Positions 51,988 to 59,936 of a stretch of DNA of 64,000 bases are shown here, piece after piece; position 1 is the stretch's first letter; each line of letters opens with the position of its first letter. The stretch is from NCBI RefSeq assembly GCF_000482865.1, contig NZ_AXWW01000010.1, positions 62,001 through 126,000 of the forward strand, written 5' to 3'. Source of the stretch: Actinokineospora inagensis DSM 44258. Lineage in GTDB: Bacteria; Actinomycetota; Actinomycetes; Mycobacteriales; Pseudonocardiaceae. Made by a program: the position numbers and the translations under genes. The notes below the pieces were generated by a model. The model did not search any database, had not been told where the DNA came from, and worked only from the letters and a program-made list of their open reading frames with translations.

Positions 51988-52422
51988 TCAGCCGGTCTCG
52001 CTGCCGCGGACGGCCGCGCGGGCGTCCAGCGCGAGCATCAGCCGCTTGGCCAGCGGGAACGCCGCGGTGATCAGCTCGCGGGCCGGACCGGACAGCGTGT
52101 CCGGGATCGGCTCGGCCGCGGTGTCCTCCAACTCGACCACGTCGCCGATGCGGTCGACCAGCAGGCTCACCGACTCGTCGTCGGTGCGGACGATGACGTT
52201 CATCGCCGGGCCGGTGCGCACCACGGCGGGCTCACCGAGGCGGACCCGCAGGTCCAGGGCCGCGATGACCTGGCCGCGCAGGTTGAACAGGCCGCCGACG
52301 TGGCCGGGGGCCAGCGGAACCGGCGTGTACTCGGAGAACGCGAGCACCTCCTGCACCTCGCCGACCTCCAGGCCGAACAACTGGTCGGCCACCTCGAAGG
52401 TGGCGTACCGGACGGTGCTCAC
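51988..52422 (-). CDS. cheW: Chemotaxis coupling protein CheW
   Basis: CheW bridges receptors and CheA. The 144-residue protein has the two-subdomain SH3-like pattern: [20 protein letters not shown], then [20 protein letters not shown] with the conserved NLRG turn, and [23 protein letters not shown] or ATG-like start overlaps the cheA stop by four bases, showing translational coupling with cheA. Confidence 0.95.
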   Translation of the reverse strand: MSTVRYATFEVADQLFGLEVGEVQEVLAFSEYTPVPLAPGHVGGLFNLRGQVIAALDLRVRLGEPAVVRTGPAMNVIVRTDDESVSLLVDRIGDVVELEDTAAEPIPDTLSGPARELITAAFPLAKRLMLALDARAAVRGSETG

Positions 52423-54737
52423 GACGCCTCCACATAGCTGTAGTCACGGGTCTCGAAGTCCGGCAGTTGGAAGTCCGGGTCGGCGGCCATGATCGCCCGA
52501 CGCATGTCGAGCAGCTCGGTGACCTTGTCGTCGATGACGGTGGAACCGGACAGGCCGTCACCGTCGGACGGGCCGTGCGGGGCGGTGTCGTCGACGATGT
52601 CGAGGATGCCGTCCACCGCGAGCGCCACCGAGTGGCCGCCCGAGGAGTACACGACCGCGGGCACGGTGTCCGAGGTCTCCTCCGACCACGAGCCGAGCAG
52701 ACCGGAGAGCCGCAGCACGGGCAGGATCTGGCCGCGGTACTGCACGACCTCCCGGGAGCCGACCCGCTCCACGGCCTGCACCGGGAACTCCTCCAGGCGG
52801 GTGACCATGGACAGCGGGATGGCGACCCGGCGGTCGCTGACCCGGGTGACCAGCAGGCGGTCGCGGGTCTCGGCCTTGACCGCCTCGGCGGCCAGCGCGG
52901 CGGCCGCGGCGGCGGCGCGCTCGGCGTTGCCGAGGTGCGCGTTGCGGGCCAGCGCCAGCACGTCCAGGATCAGCGACACGCGGCCGTCACCCAGGATGGT
53001 GGCACCGGCGTAGCAGCCGACGTCCTTGAGGTGGCTGGCCAGCGGCTTGACCACGACCTCCTCGGTGGTCAGCACGCGGTCGACCACCAGGCCGAACTCG
53101 TGCCCCTCACCGTTGAGGACCGCGACGTAGATCGCCTCGCCGCGCTCCTCGGGGCGCTCGGGCGCGCCGCCAAGGGCCTCGTTGAGCCGGACCAGTGGCA
53201 GCAGTCGGCCGCGCAGGCGGCAGACCGGGGCGCCGGAGACGTACTCGATGCGCGCCGAGGTCTGCCCCTCGACCGAGACCAGCTCGCGGACCGACATCTG
53301 CGGCAGCACGTAGCGCTCGCCCGCGCTCTCCACGATCAGCGCCTGGACGATGGCCAGGGTGAGCGGGATGGTCAGCCGCCACGTGGTGCCCTTGCCGACC
53401 ACCGAGCGCAGGTCGACCGCGCCGCCGATGGCCTCCAGGTTGGTGCGCACGACGTCCATGCCGACGCCGCGGCCGGACACGTTGCTGACCTTGGCCGCGG
53501 TGGAGAAGCCGGGCCGGAACACCAGGCGCAGCACCTCGTCCGGGTCCATCGCGGCGACCTGCTCTGCGGAGAGCAGCCCGCGCTTGACGGCGGTCGCGCC
53601 GATCAGCTTCGGGTCCACGCCCTTGCCGTCGTCGGCGACCTCGACCACGACGTGGCCGTGCTCGTGGTAGGCGCGCAGGGTCAGCGTGCCCTCGGGGTTC
53701 TTGCCCGCCTTGACCCGGTCCGCCGGGGACTCCAGGCCGTGGTCGACGGCGTTGCGGACCAGGTGGGTCAGCGGGTCCTTGACCGCCTCGAGCAGGCTGC
53801 GGTCCAGCTCGGTCTCGGCGCCCTCGAGCTCCAGCCGCACCTGGCGGCCGATGGAGTTGGACAGGTCGCGGACGACCCGGGGCAGCTTCGACCAGAGGTG
53901 GCTGATCGGCTGCATGCGGGTCTTCATGACCCCTTCCTGCAGCTCGCTGGTGATCAGGTTGAGCCGCTGGGCGGCCCGGCTGAGGGTGTGGTCGCCGGAG
54001 TGCTCGGTGGCCCGCACCATCTGGTTGCGGGTCAGCACGAGCTCGCCGACCAAGCGCATCAGCTTGTCCAGCAGGTCGACGTCGACCCGGACGGAGGTGT
54101 CGGCGACACCGCGGCGGCTGGCGGGCTCCTCGGTGGGCGCGGCGGCGGCCTCGGGGGCTCCCGGCTGCGCGACGGCGGCCGGGGCCTCGGCGACGGGCGC
54201 GTCCACAGCGGGGGCGTCCACGGCGGGCGCCTCGACGACCGGGGCGGGCGCGGGCGCCTCGGCGACCGGCTCGGCGGGCGCGGCGGAGTCGGCGGTGGGC
54301 ACCGGGGCGGGCTCGCCGTTGATGCACGCCTCGACCTCCACGATCAGGTCGCGGATGTCCATCTCGCCCTCTTGGCCGTCGGCCTCGATCTGGGCGAGCA
54401 GCGCGCGCACCACGTCGACCACGCGCAGCAGCACGTCGGCGCCGCGGCGGTCGAGGATCTGGGCACCGTCGCGCAGCCGGGCGAGCAGCGACTCACCGAC
54501 GTGCGTCACCTGCTCCAGCTTGGCGAACGCCAGGAACCCGCTGGTGCCCTTGATGGTGTGAATGGTGCGGAAAACACTGGCGAGTCGGTCGCGGGCCGTA
54601 GGGTCGCGCTCCAGCGCGACGAGGTCTTGGTCCAACTGGTCGAGGTTCTCGTAGCTCTCGACCAGGAATTCCTGGACCACATCATCGAAGTCTTCCACGC
54701 TCCACCACGCTTCCAGGTCCGGTGTCGACGCCTTCAT
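52419..54737 (-). CDS. cheA: Chemotaxis histidine kinase CheA with two CheW-like domains
   Basis: CheA phosphorylates CheY and CheB in response to receptors. In 772 residues: HPt domain with H60 in FRTIHTIKGTSGFLAF, an Ala/Pro/Val-rich linker (about 125-215), dimerisation domain (DLLDKLMRLVGELVLTRNQM), ATPase (HLVRNAVDHGLE; VEVADDGKGVDPK; GRGVGMDVVRTNLEAIGG) and two C-terminal CheW-like domains. One of them (VCRLRGRLLPLVRLNEAL) is the classical P5; a second (VVQYRGQILPVLRLSGLLGS) follows it. No CheY-binding P2 is evident. The start 54737 is chosen as it gives the normal HPt; the frame extends to 54860, over the promoter. Confidence 0.93.
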   Translation of the reverse strand: MKASTPDLEAWWSVEDFDDVVQEFLVESYENLDQLDQDLVALERDPTARDRLASVFRTIHTIKGTSGFLAFAKLEQVTHVGESLLARLRDGAQILDRRGADVLLRVVDVVRALLAQIEADGQEGEMDIRDLIVEVEACINGEPAPVPTADSAAPAEPVAEAPAPAPVVEAPAVDAPAVDAPVAEAPAAVAQPGAPEAAAAPTEEPASRRGVADTSVRVDVDLLDKLMRLVGELVLTRNQMVRATEHSGDHTLSRAAQRLNLITSELQEGVMKTRMQPISHLWSKLPRVVRDLSNSIGRQVRLELEGAETELDRSLLEAVKDPLTHLVRNAVDHGLESPADRVKAGKNPEGTLTLRAYHEHGHVVVEVADDGKGVDPKLIGATAVKRGLLSAEQVAAMDPDEVLRLVFRPGFSTAAKVSNVSGRGVGMDVVRTNLEAIGGAVDLRSVVGKGTTWRLTIPLTLAIVQALIVESAGERYVLPQMSVRELVSVEGQTSARIEYVSGAPVCRLRGRLLPLVRLNEALGGAPERPEERGEAIYVAVLNGEGHEFGLVVDRVLTTEEVVVKPLASHLKDVGCYAGATILGDGRVSLILDVLALARNAHLGNAERAAAAAAALAAEAVKAETRDRLLVTRVSDRRVAIPLSMVTRLEEFPVQAVERVGSREVVQYRGQILPVLRLSGLLGSWSEETSDTVPAVVYSSGGHSVALAVDGILDIVDDTAPHGPSDGDGLSGSTVIDDKVTELLDMRRAIMAADPDFQLPDFETRDYSYVEAS

Positions 54738-54837
54738 CGGCGAGTCCGGCCAGCGCATGAGGTTTTGCGCACGGGGTTTCCGCGTGGCAGGCGGACCAGC
54801 CCCGATCGAGCGCATGCTGATGGCCAGGTTGGACTGT

Positions 54838-54865
54838 CCTTCGGCAACCGGGTCGAGCACTTCAG
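54838..54865 (-). promoter_or_regulatory. Sigma-28-type promoter of cheA-cheW
   Basis: Read on the minus strand: CTGAA, 15 bases, GCCGAAGG, ending 100 bases before the chosen cheA ATG. It overlaps the longest open frame of cheA, which is another reason to prefer the shorter start. Confidence 0.6.
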
Positions 54866-54933
54866 CGGGACCCCGGGAAAGCTCCGATCAGGTGGCCGAT
54901 TTCGCCCCATCGGGCGACACCCGGCGCATCCCG

Positions 54934-55440
54934 CTAGATGACGGTCAGCGTCAGGGTCGCCGTGTAGGTGCCGGGGCTGGGGAGCAGCAGCCGGAAGTCG
55001 GCGGTGAGGCGCGCGGTGCCGCGACCGGCGTCCGGGTCGGCGGCGGCGAGCAGGCGGCTGCCGTCGAGACCGATGATGGCGCGGCCGGTGGTGAGGACCT
55101 GGACCGGCGAGTGGTCGACCACCAGCGGGGTCCAGGACATCGGGTTGCCGAGCACGGCACCGGTCGAGTTGGTGAAGGAGCTGATCTGGCCGGAGACGGT
55201 CCAGCCGGGGTCGCCCGCACGGGTGTCGACGACGGTCAGCGCCGGGAGGGTGCCTGCGGTGGCGTACCAGGTGCCCGCGAACCGGGCGTCCGGGAGGGCG
55301 TACGGGGTCTGGTCGACCGAGATGAGCAGGCCACCGTCGTCGACGGTGACCGCGAGGGTCTCGGTGGACGCCCACGCCGTGCCGCCGCTGCCCGCGAGGG
55401 CGAGGAGCACGAGCGCGACCACAACGGGCGCACGACGCAT
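54934..55440 (-). CDS. Secreted beta-rich protein with WxL-like motif
   Basis: The 168-residue protein has a Sec signal peptide (MRRAPVVVALVLLALAGSGG, cleavage near TAWAS) and a beta-rich mature domain with WYATAGTLPALTVVDTR, DPGWTVSGQISSFT and NPMSWTPLVVD, ending TYTATLTLTVI. The DTRxGxPGWTxSGQ and WTP elements are like those in the WxL surface domains and related proteins of Gram-positive bacteria. It is likely to bind the wall or stay outside as a small surface protein. The ATG start at 55440 fits the signal peptide. Confidence 0.75.
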   Translation of the reverse strand: MRRAPVVVALVLLALAGSGGTAWASTETLAVTVDDGGLLISVDQTPYALPDARFAGTWYATAGTLPALTVVDTRAGDPGWTVSGQISSFTNSTGAVLGNPMSWTPLVVDHSPVQVLTTGRAIIGLDGSRLLAAADPDAGRGTARLTADFRLLLPSPGTYTATLTLTVI

Positions 55441-55732
55441 GGAGACCCCAGTTCTGACGAAGAATCGCCGCACAGTGGCAGGCGTCGGTGAACCGGGGGC
55501 AACCTGCGGCACAACAGCGGACGAACCAGTCGCTCGACCCAGAAGGTTGGCTGGGTATCGGCCTGTCCACGGCGTTCCTGGCAAGGCGCCGGAACGGCCT
55601 CGTACTGGACCGTACTTGGGCGTTTCGGCAACGCCGCCAGGGACGTCGTAGGCAGGTCGAGACCCTGTCAACCTTCTGGGTCGGGCCACTGAGTGGCCCG
55701 GACCTCCCTGCGGCGGTCCGGGCCACCCGGGC
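55441..55732. other. Gap between the secreted protein and the L,D-transpeptidase gene
   Basis: No gene is supported in these 292 bases. There is a stem CGGGCCAC/GTGGCCCG near 55682-55701, right after the L,D-transpeptidase gene on the minus strand, that may be its terminator. The promoter of the secreted-protein gene must also lie here, but no certain site can be named. Confidence 0.4.
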
Positions 55733-56209
55733 TCAGCGAACCACCTCGACGACATCCCCCGGGGCCAGCGTGCGGTAGAACGTCCGCGCGGCCTCGGGCG
55801 AGAGGTGGACGCAGCCGTGCGACTGCTGGGACAGGCTGCCCTGGTGGAACGCGACACCGGTGGTCGTGAAGAACACCGAGTACGGCATCGGCCCGTGGAA
55901 GGCCTTGCTGTAGTGGTCGATGTCCTTGTAGGTCACCTGGAAGCTCCCGGTCGGGGTGCGGTGACCGGCCTTGCCACTGGTGATCGGGACGGCGCCGTAG
56001 GTGACGGCGCCGTTGTCCATCAACCACGCGGAGTGCGCGCTGAGGGACACGCAGGCTCTCGCCGCCGCGCTGCACGGTGCCGCCGGTTGTGCCGGTGCCG
56101 CCGCCGCGGGTTGCGCCGTGAGCACACCCGCCACTCCCATGGCCACTGCCACACTCGTGACACCGACCGCCTTGCGCAGACCCGTCGCCGCCTCGCGTTG
56201 GGTCCCCAT
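55733..56209 (-). CDS. Secreted L,D-transpeptidase (YkuD fold)
   Basis: The enzyme makes or remodels 3-3 peptide cross-links or attaches proteins in the cell wall. In 158 residues, a signal peptide (residues 1-38, ending AQPAAAAPA) leads to a small YkuD domain with AWLMDNGAVTYGAVPITSGK, TPTGSFQVTYKDIDHYSKAF, then the catalytic HQGSLSQQSHGCVHLSPEAA, in which Cys, His and Ser of SHGCVHL are intact. GGGAGG five bases before ATG 56209 sets the start. No neighbour shares its function, except the secreted protein gene 293 bp downstream. Confidence 0.92.
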   Translation of the reverse strand: MGTQREAATGLRKAVGVTSVAVAMGVAGVLTAQPAAAAPAQPAAPCSAAARACVSLSAHSAWLMDNGAVTYGAVPITSGKAGHRTPTGSFQVTYKDIDHYSKAFHGPMPYSVFFTTTGVAFHQGSLSQQSHGCVHLSPEAARTFYRTLAPGDVVEVVR

Positions 56210-56350
56210 GCCGACCTCCCATCCGCCCGCGTGCGGGCTCGTGTTTGGTACTGCCTTGGGTAACCGGGTAGTACCCGGTTCCGTTGCGGCCCAACCGCCC
56301 ACGATCCGGGAACCCGAGCGGGCGGGCGGCCGGAGCGGAAAAATCCCGGC

Positions 56351-56536
56351 ATGGACCGGTTGCGCGCGCTGTTGACGAAGGCGGTGCTGGACCTGGGCGC
56401 TGTCCTCTACCCACACCCGGACTTCCTGCGGCCCCCGCCGCGGCCGCACCCGCCGTCGCCGGGGCACCCCGAGCTCATCGGGACGGCGCCGACCAGGGCC
56501 GAAAGGGCGGTTCTGCGCGCGTTGGCGGGTGAATAA
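56351..56536 (+). CDS. Small hypothetical protein, DUF6059-like
   Basis: A 61-residue protein with a short amphipathic start (MDRLRALLTKAVLDLGAVLY), a Pro-rich middle, and the end HPELIGTAPTRAERAVLRAL, similar to the PPGHPERL...PLTPAERAL ending of short actinobacterial DUF6059 proteins as I remember them. It lies between the L,D-transpeptidase (divergent) and a membrane protein gene (56 bases on). No strong ribosome binding site; the coding case rests on the family likeness. Confidence 0.55.
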   Translation: MDRLRALLTKAVLDLGAVLYPHPDFLRPPPRPHPPSPGHPELIGTAPTRAERAVLRALAGE

Positions 56537-56591
56537 GCGGACCTCGGGGTTATCTTTGATCGACCCACCGCGCGAGTCCCCGGAGGCGGTC

Positions 56592-57236
56592 ATGGTCACG
56601 ACCACCCAACTCAACCCAGTCCAAGACGGTCTGGTCCACTCCTACCTGTTCCTGCGCCGGGCGATCGGCTGCATCGGGCTGTGCCTGCCCGTGGCGCTGA
56701 TCGTCGGCAACCTGGTCGTCGGCGACGGCCTGCGCGACTCGATCAGCGGCTACTACTACAGCGACGTGCGCAACGTGCTGGTCGGCGCGATGTGCGCGGT
56801 CGGGGTGTTCCTGTTCTCCTACCGGGGTTACGGCTGGGTCGACGACCTGGTGTCCGATCTGGCCGCCGTCGCCGCGATCGGGGTGGCGGTCTTCCCCGCC
56901 GCGCCCGCGAACCCGGTCGGCGACGACAAGGTCTACGGCGTCCTGCACCTGGTGTCGGCGGCCGTGTTCTTCCTGTCGCTGTCGTACTTCAGCCTGGTTC
57001 TGTTCCGCCGCAACGAGGGCGAGTACACACCGGAGAAGGCGGCCCGCAACCGGCTCTACCTGACCTGCGGCGTCGTGATGCTCGCCTGCCTGGCCGCGCT
57101 CGTGGTCTGCAACTGGCCCATGGCATCGGTCACGGCGGGATGGCGACCGGCACTGTGGCTGGAGACCACCGCGATCCTCGCCTTCGGCATCTCCTGGCTG
57201 ACCAAGGGCGAAGCCATCCTCGGTGATTCACGTTAG
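56592..57236 (+). CDS. DUF998-like integral membrane protein
   Basis: A 214-residue protein with six or so membrane segments. Typical pieces are FLRRAIGCIGLCLPVALIVG, DSISGYYYSDVRNVLVGAMC and VYGVLHLVSAAVFFLSLSYF, which are common in unnamed bacterial membrane proteins of the DUF998 type. CGGAGG lies five bases before the ATG at 56592; longer in-frame starts exist but have no such site. Its stop codon touches the stop of the opposing gene. Function is unknown. Confidence 0.8.
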   Translation: MVTTTQLNPVQDGLVHSYLFLRRAIGCIGLCLPVALIVGNLVVGDGLRDSISGYYYSDVRNVLVGAMCAVGVFLFSYRGYGWVDDLVSDLAAVAAIGVAVFPAAPANPVGDDKVYGVLHLVSAAVFFLSLSYFSLVLFRRNEGEYTPEKAARNRLYLTCGVVMLACLAALVVCNWPMASVTAGWRPALWLETTAILAFGISWLTKGEAILGDSR

Positions 57237-58610
57237 TCAGCAACGGTTCCGCTCGTCGCAGGGCACGAACCCCGCGTCCCGGAGTTGGGTGCGGACGGCG
57301 TCGCCGGTCAGGTAAGCCAAAAACCTGCCCTCGGCGCTGTCCGCGTCCGGCTCACCGAAGCTGTAGACGGACAGCGGGCTCCAGAACGGGTAGCCGCCAC
57401 CGCGCACGTTGGCGATGTCCGGACCGTTCCCGTCCAGGTTCAGGACGGTGAGCGTGCTGCCCTTGAGCGCGGGGAGGTCCGCGTAGCCGAGCGCGCCCAC
57501 GGTGGCCTCGATGGCGTCGACCGTCGCGCTCGCGGTGTCGCGTTCGCACCGGATCACCGGGGCCGCGTTGTCGCGCGGCGACAGGCAGTCGTCGGAGGTG
57601 ATGGCGGGCTCGGTGCCGTGCAAGACCTGCTTCTCGAACAACTCCCGGGTCGACGACTCCAGCCCGCGACCGACCAACCGGATGGGCACCTTCGCGCCGC
57701 CCAGTTGCGACCAGTCGGCGTACTTGCCCGCGTAGATGTCGCGGAGTTGGGTGCTGGTGAGACCGGTGATGCCGGTGTTCTTGTTGACCGCCAACCCGTA
57801 GATGACGGTGGCGAGTGGTCGCTCCACCAACGCCGGGAACGCCTTGTTCGACACCGGAACGACCGCCAGGTTCCCGTCGGCGCTGTCAGGATTGGGCGTG
57901 CCCAACCGGTTCAGTGTCTCGCGGGGTTGGGCACTTGACGTGATCACCACATGGTTGCCCGCGCAGCCCGTCGTGGCCACGTACTCCTTCACCACGCCGT
58001 CGAGCACGGGCGCGGCGATGCTGGACGCGAGGACCTTGACATCCCCCGTGGGGCAGGTGTTGTCGACCGAGCTGTTCCCGATCGCCAAGCCGAACAGCAC
58101 GAGGAACACGACGAGCAGTCCGGTCAGCAGACCGGCGGCGGGTGATTTCTGCTTGCCGTGCAAGAACTTCCCCGCGCGGACGCGGCCGGAGGCGGTGACC
58201 GTGCGACCGGAACCGGACAGCAGCACCAGGAGTTTGAACCGCTCCCGGCGGTTGAGCGGTACCGGCGGTACGGCGAGGGTGTCCTGGCCCGCGTTGTCCG
58301 CCAGTTCAAGACCTCTGGACAACTCGGCCCGCAACCCGGGCGCGGCCTCGGCGATGTGCACGGCCTCGATCCGGCGGTCCGGGAAGGCGAACTCCACGCC
58401 CTCTTGGTCTTCCTGGTGCAGCGGCCGGGTGCCTTCGTTGGCGAGGCGGAGCAGGACCGTGCTGTGCTCGCTCGGGAGATCACCCACCATGACCGGCGCG
58501 TCCAAGTGCACCCGGTAAGTGAGCACCCGGCCGCGCCGCGACCACACCACGACCAGAGCGGCGACGGCCAGCAGCACACCGGCCCCACTCAGCGCGAGGT
58601 ACCAGGTCAC
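57237..58610 (-). CDS. Membrane-anchored PstS-like periplasmic-binding-domain protein
   Basis: A 457-residue protein. An N-terminal membrane helix (LALSGAGVLLAVAALVVVW), a cytoplasmic or linker beta-domain of about 120 residues, a second membrane helix near 160-180 (LLTGLLVVFLVLFGLAIGNS), and an extracellular type II binding fold at about 185-457. That last domain has the PstS/substrate-binding pattern (VKVLASSIAAPVLDGVVKEY; GLAVNKNTGITGLTSTQLRD; YAGKYADWSQLGGAKVPIRL). There are no ABC permease genes beside it, so it may sense or hold a ligand such as phosphate and signal inward. The ATG at 58667 is an alternative start, 19 codons longer. Confidence 0.8.
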   Translation of the reverse strand: MTWYLALSGAGVLLAVAALVVVWSRRGRVLTYRVHLDAPVMVGDLPSEHSTVLLRLANEGTRPLHQEDQEGVEFAFPDRRIEAVHIAEAAPGLRAELSRGLELADNAGQDTLAVPPVPLNRRERFKLLVLLSGSGRTVTASGRVRAGKFLHGKQKSPAAGLLTGLLVVFLVLFGLAIGNSSVDNTCPTGDVKVLASSIAAPVLDGVVKEYVATTGCAGNHVVITSSAQPRETLNRLGTPNPDSADGNLAVVPVSNKAFPALVERPLATVIYGLAVNKNTGITGLTSTQLRDIYAGKYADWSQLGGAKVPIRLVGRGLESSTRELFEKQVLHGTEPAITSDDCLSPRDNAAPVIRCERDTASATVDAIEATVGALGYADLPALKGSTLTVLNLDGNGPDIANVRGGGYPFWSPLSVYSFGEPDADSAEGRFLAYLTGDAVRTQLRDAGFVPCDERNRC

Positions 58611-58703
58611 GTCGCCACGTCCACCAGCATCGGCCGGTCCTCCGCTCCCCAACTGTTCCGGCGGCATGCTAGCCCAGCGGCCGTGTGGCTACAGTTCCCC
58701 GTC

Positions 58704-59936
58704 ATGGGGGTGTGGCGTCCGACGAACCGGCAGGCGGAAGGCCTGGTGCTGCTCGCCGTCGGCGGCGCCCTCCTGGTGGCGGCGAGCCTTGCTGTGAGCG
58801 GGGTGTTGCGCTGGTCCGATGTGCTGCGGTGGTTGCGGAGTTGGGGGCCGTTAGCCGGGCTGGCGCTGGTGGCATTCGTCTGTGTTGTCGTGGGCGCGCG
58901 AGCCGTGCGGGGTGGTCGTGGTGGGCCGCGTGCGGTGCAACCGATCCGGTGGTGGGTGTTCGCGGCCGCGGCGGTGTTGGTGGTCGGGATGACGTGGGCG
59001 GGTGTGAGCGGATTCCTGACCCTGGTACCGCCCACCGACCCGGTTGCCCGCCTGGAGGCCGTGAAGACCGGTCTGGCGGTCGGTGGCGGTGCCGTCGCCG
59101 GGATGGCGCTGCTGTTCACCGCGCGGAAGCAGTGGTTGAGCGAGCGGACGCAGGTGCACACCGAGACCGACGCGACCGAGCGCCGGGTCGCGGACCTGCT
59201 GCACAACGCGGTCGAGCAGTTCGGCACCGACAAGGACACGCTCGTCCGGCTGGGTGGTTTGTCCGCGCTGGAACTGTTGGGGCAGGAGCACCCCGACATG
59301 CGGCAGATCGTGGTCAACCTGGTGTGCGAGTCGCTGGTGTTGGGGCACCCGCACGTGCAGGTCAGCCGGGCGGCGCAGCGGCTGCTGACCACGCACCTGC
59401 GCCGGACGAGCGACCAGCACTGGACCGGCATCGACCTCAACCTCACCGGCGCGCACCTGGTCGACTTCGACCTGAGCGACTGCGTGGTCCGCACCGCGGT
59501 CTTCACCAACGCGCACTTCACCGGCGCCGCAACCTTCCGCGGCGCCCAATTCACCGAGGTCGCCGTGTTCCGGGACGCGCGGTTCACGGCAGTGGTCACC
59601 TTCAGCGGGGCGACATTCGCCGGGAACGCCGAGTTCACGGGAACCAGGTTCGACGCGGAGGTGACGTTCGACAGCGCCGGGTTCGGTGGCGTGACCAGCT
59701 TCCACCGGGCCAACTTCGCCGGAGTAGCCATCTTCGCGTCGACCGATTTCCGCGGCAGCACGAGTTTCGCGGAATCGACCGGGGACGCGACGCCGAACTT
59801 CTTCCGGGTGCGGTGCGCCACGGCGGTCAACTTCCGGGACGCCCGGCTCGGCGCCCTCGGTCAGTCCGAACTGGACTCACTGGTGGCCGCCCAACGGGCG
59901 GTCGTCGAGCCGCGGCGGTCGTTCTGGGGCTGGTAG
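58704..59936 (+). CDS. Membrane protein with C-terminal pentapeptide repeats
   Basis: A 410-residue protein. Three hydrophobic helices in the first 130 residues (LVLLAVGGALLVAASLAVSG; LAGLALVAFVCVVVGARAV; WWVFAAAAVLVVGMTWAGV), a linker with TDATERRVADLLHNAVEQFG, and a C-terminal solenoid at about 250-385 made of FxGAxF-type pentapeptides (TFRGAQFTEVAVFRDARFTA). Such proteins usually have a cytoplasmic binding role that is not known. ATG 58704 lies eight bases after TACAGT, so the mRNA may be leaderless. Its 3' end overlaps the opposing monooxygenase gene by 76 bp. Confidence 0.85.
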   Translation: MGVWRPTNRQAEGLVLLAVGGALLVAASLAVSGVLRWSDVLRWLRSWGPLAGLALVAFVCVVVGARAVRGGRGGPRAVQPIRWWVFAAAAVLVVGMTWAGVSGFLTLVPPTDPVARLEAVKTGLAVGGGAVAGMALLFTARKQWLSERTQVHTETDATERRVADLLHNAVEQFGTDKDTLVRLGGLSALELLGQEHPDMRQIVVNLVCESLVLGHPHVQVSRAAQRLLTTHLRRTSDQHWTGIDLNLTGAHLVDFDLSDCVVRTAVFTNAHFTGAATFRGAQFTEVAVFRDARFTAVVTFSGATFAGNAEFTGTRFDAEVTFDSAGFGGVTSFHRANFAGVAIFASTDFRGSTSFAESTGDATPNFFRVRCATAVNFRDARLGALGQSELDSLVAAQRAVVEPRRSFWGW

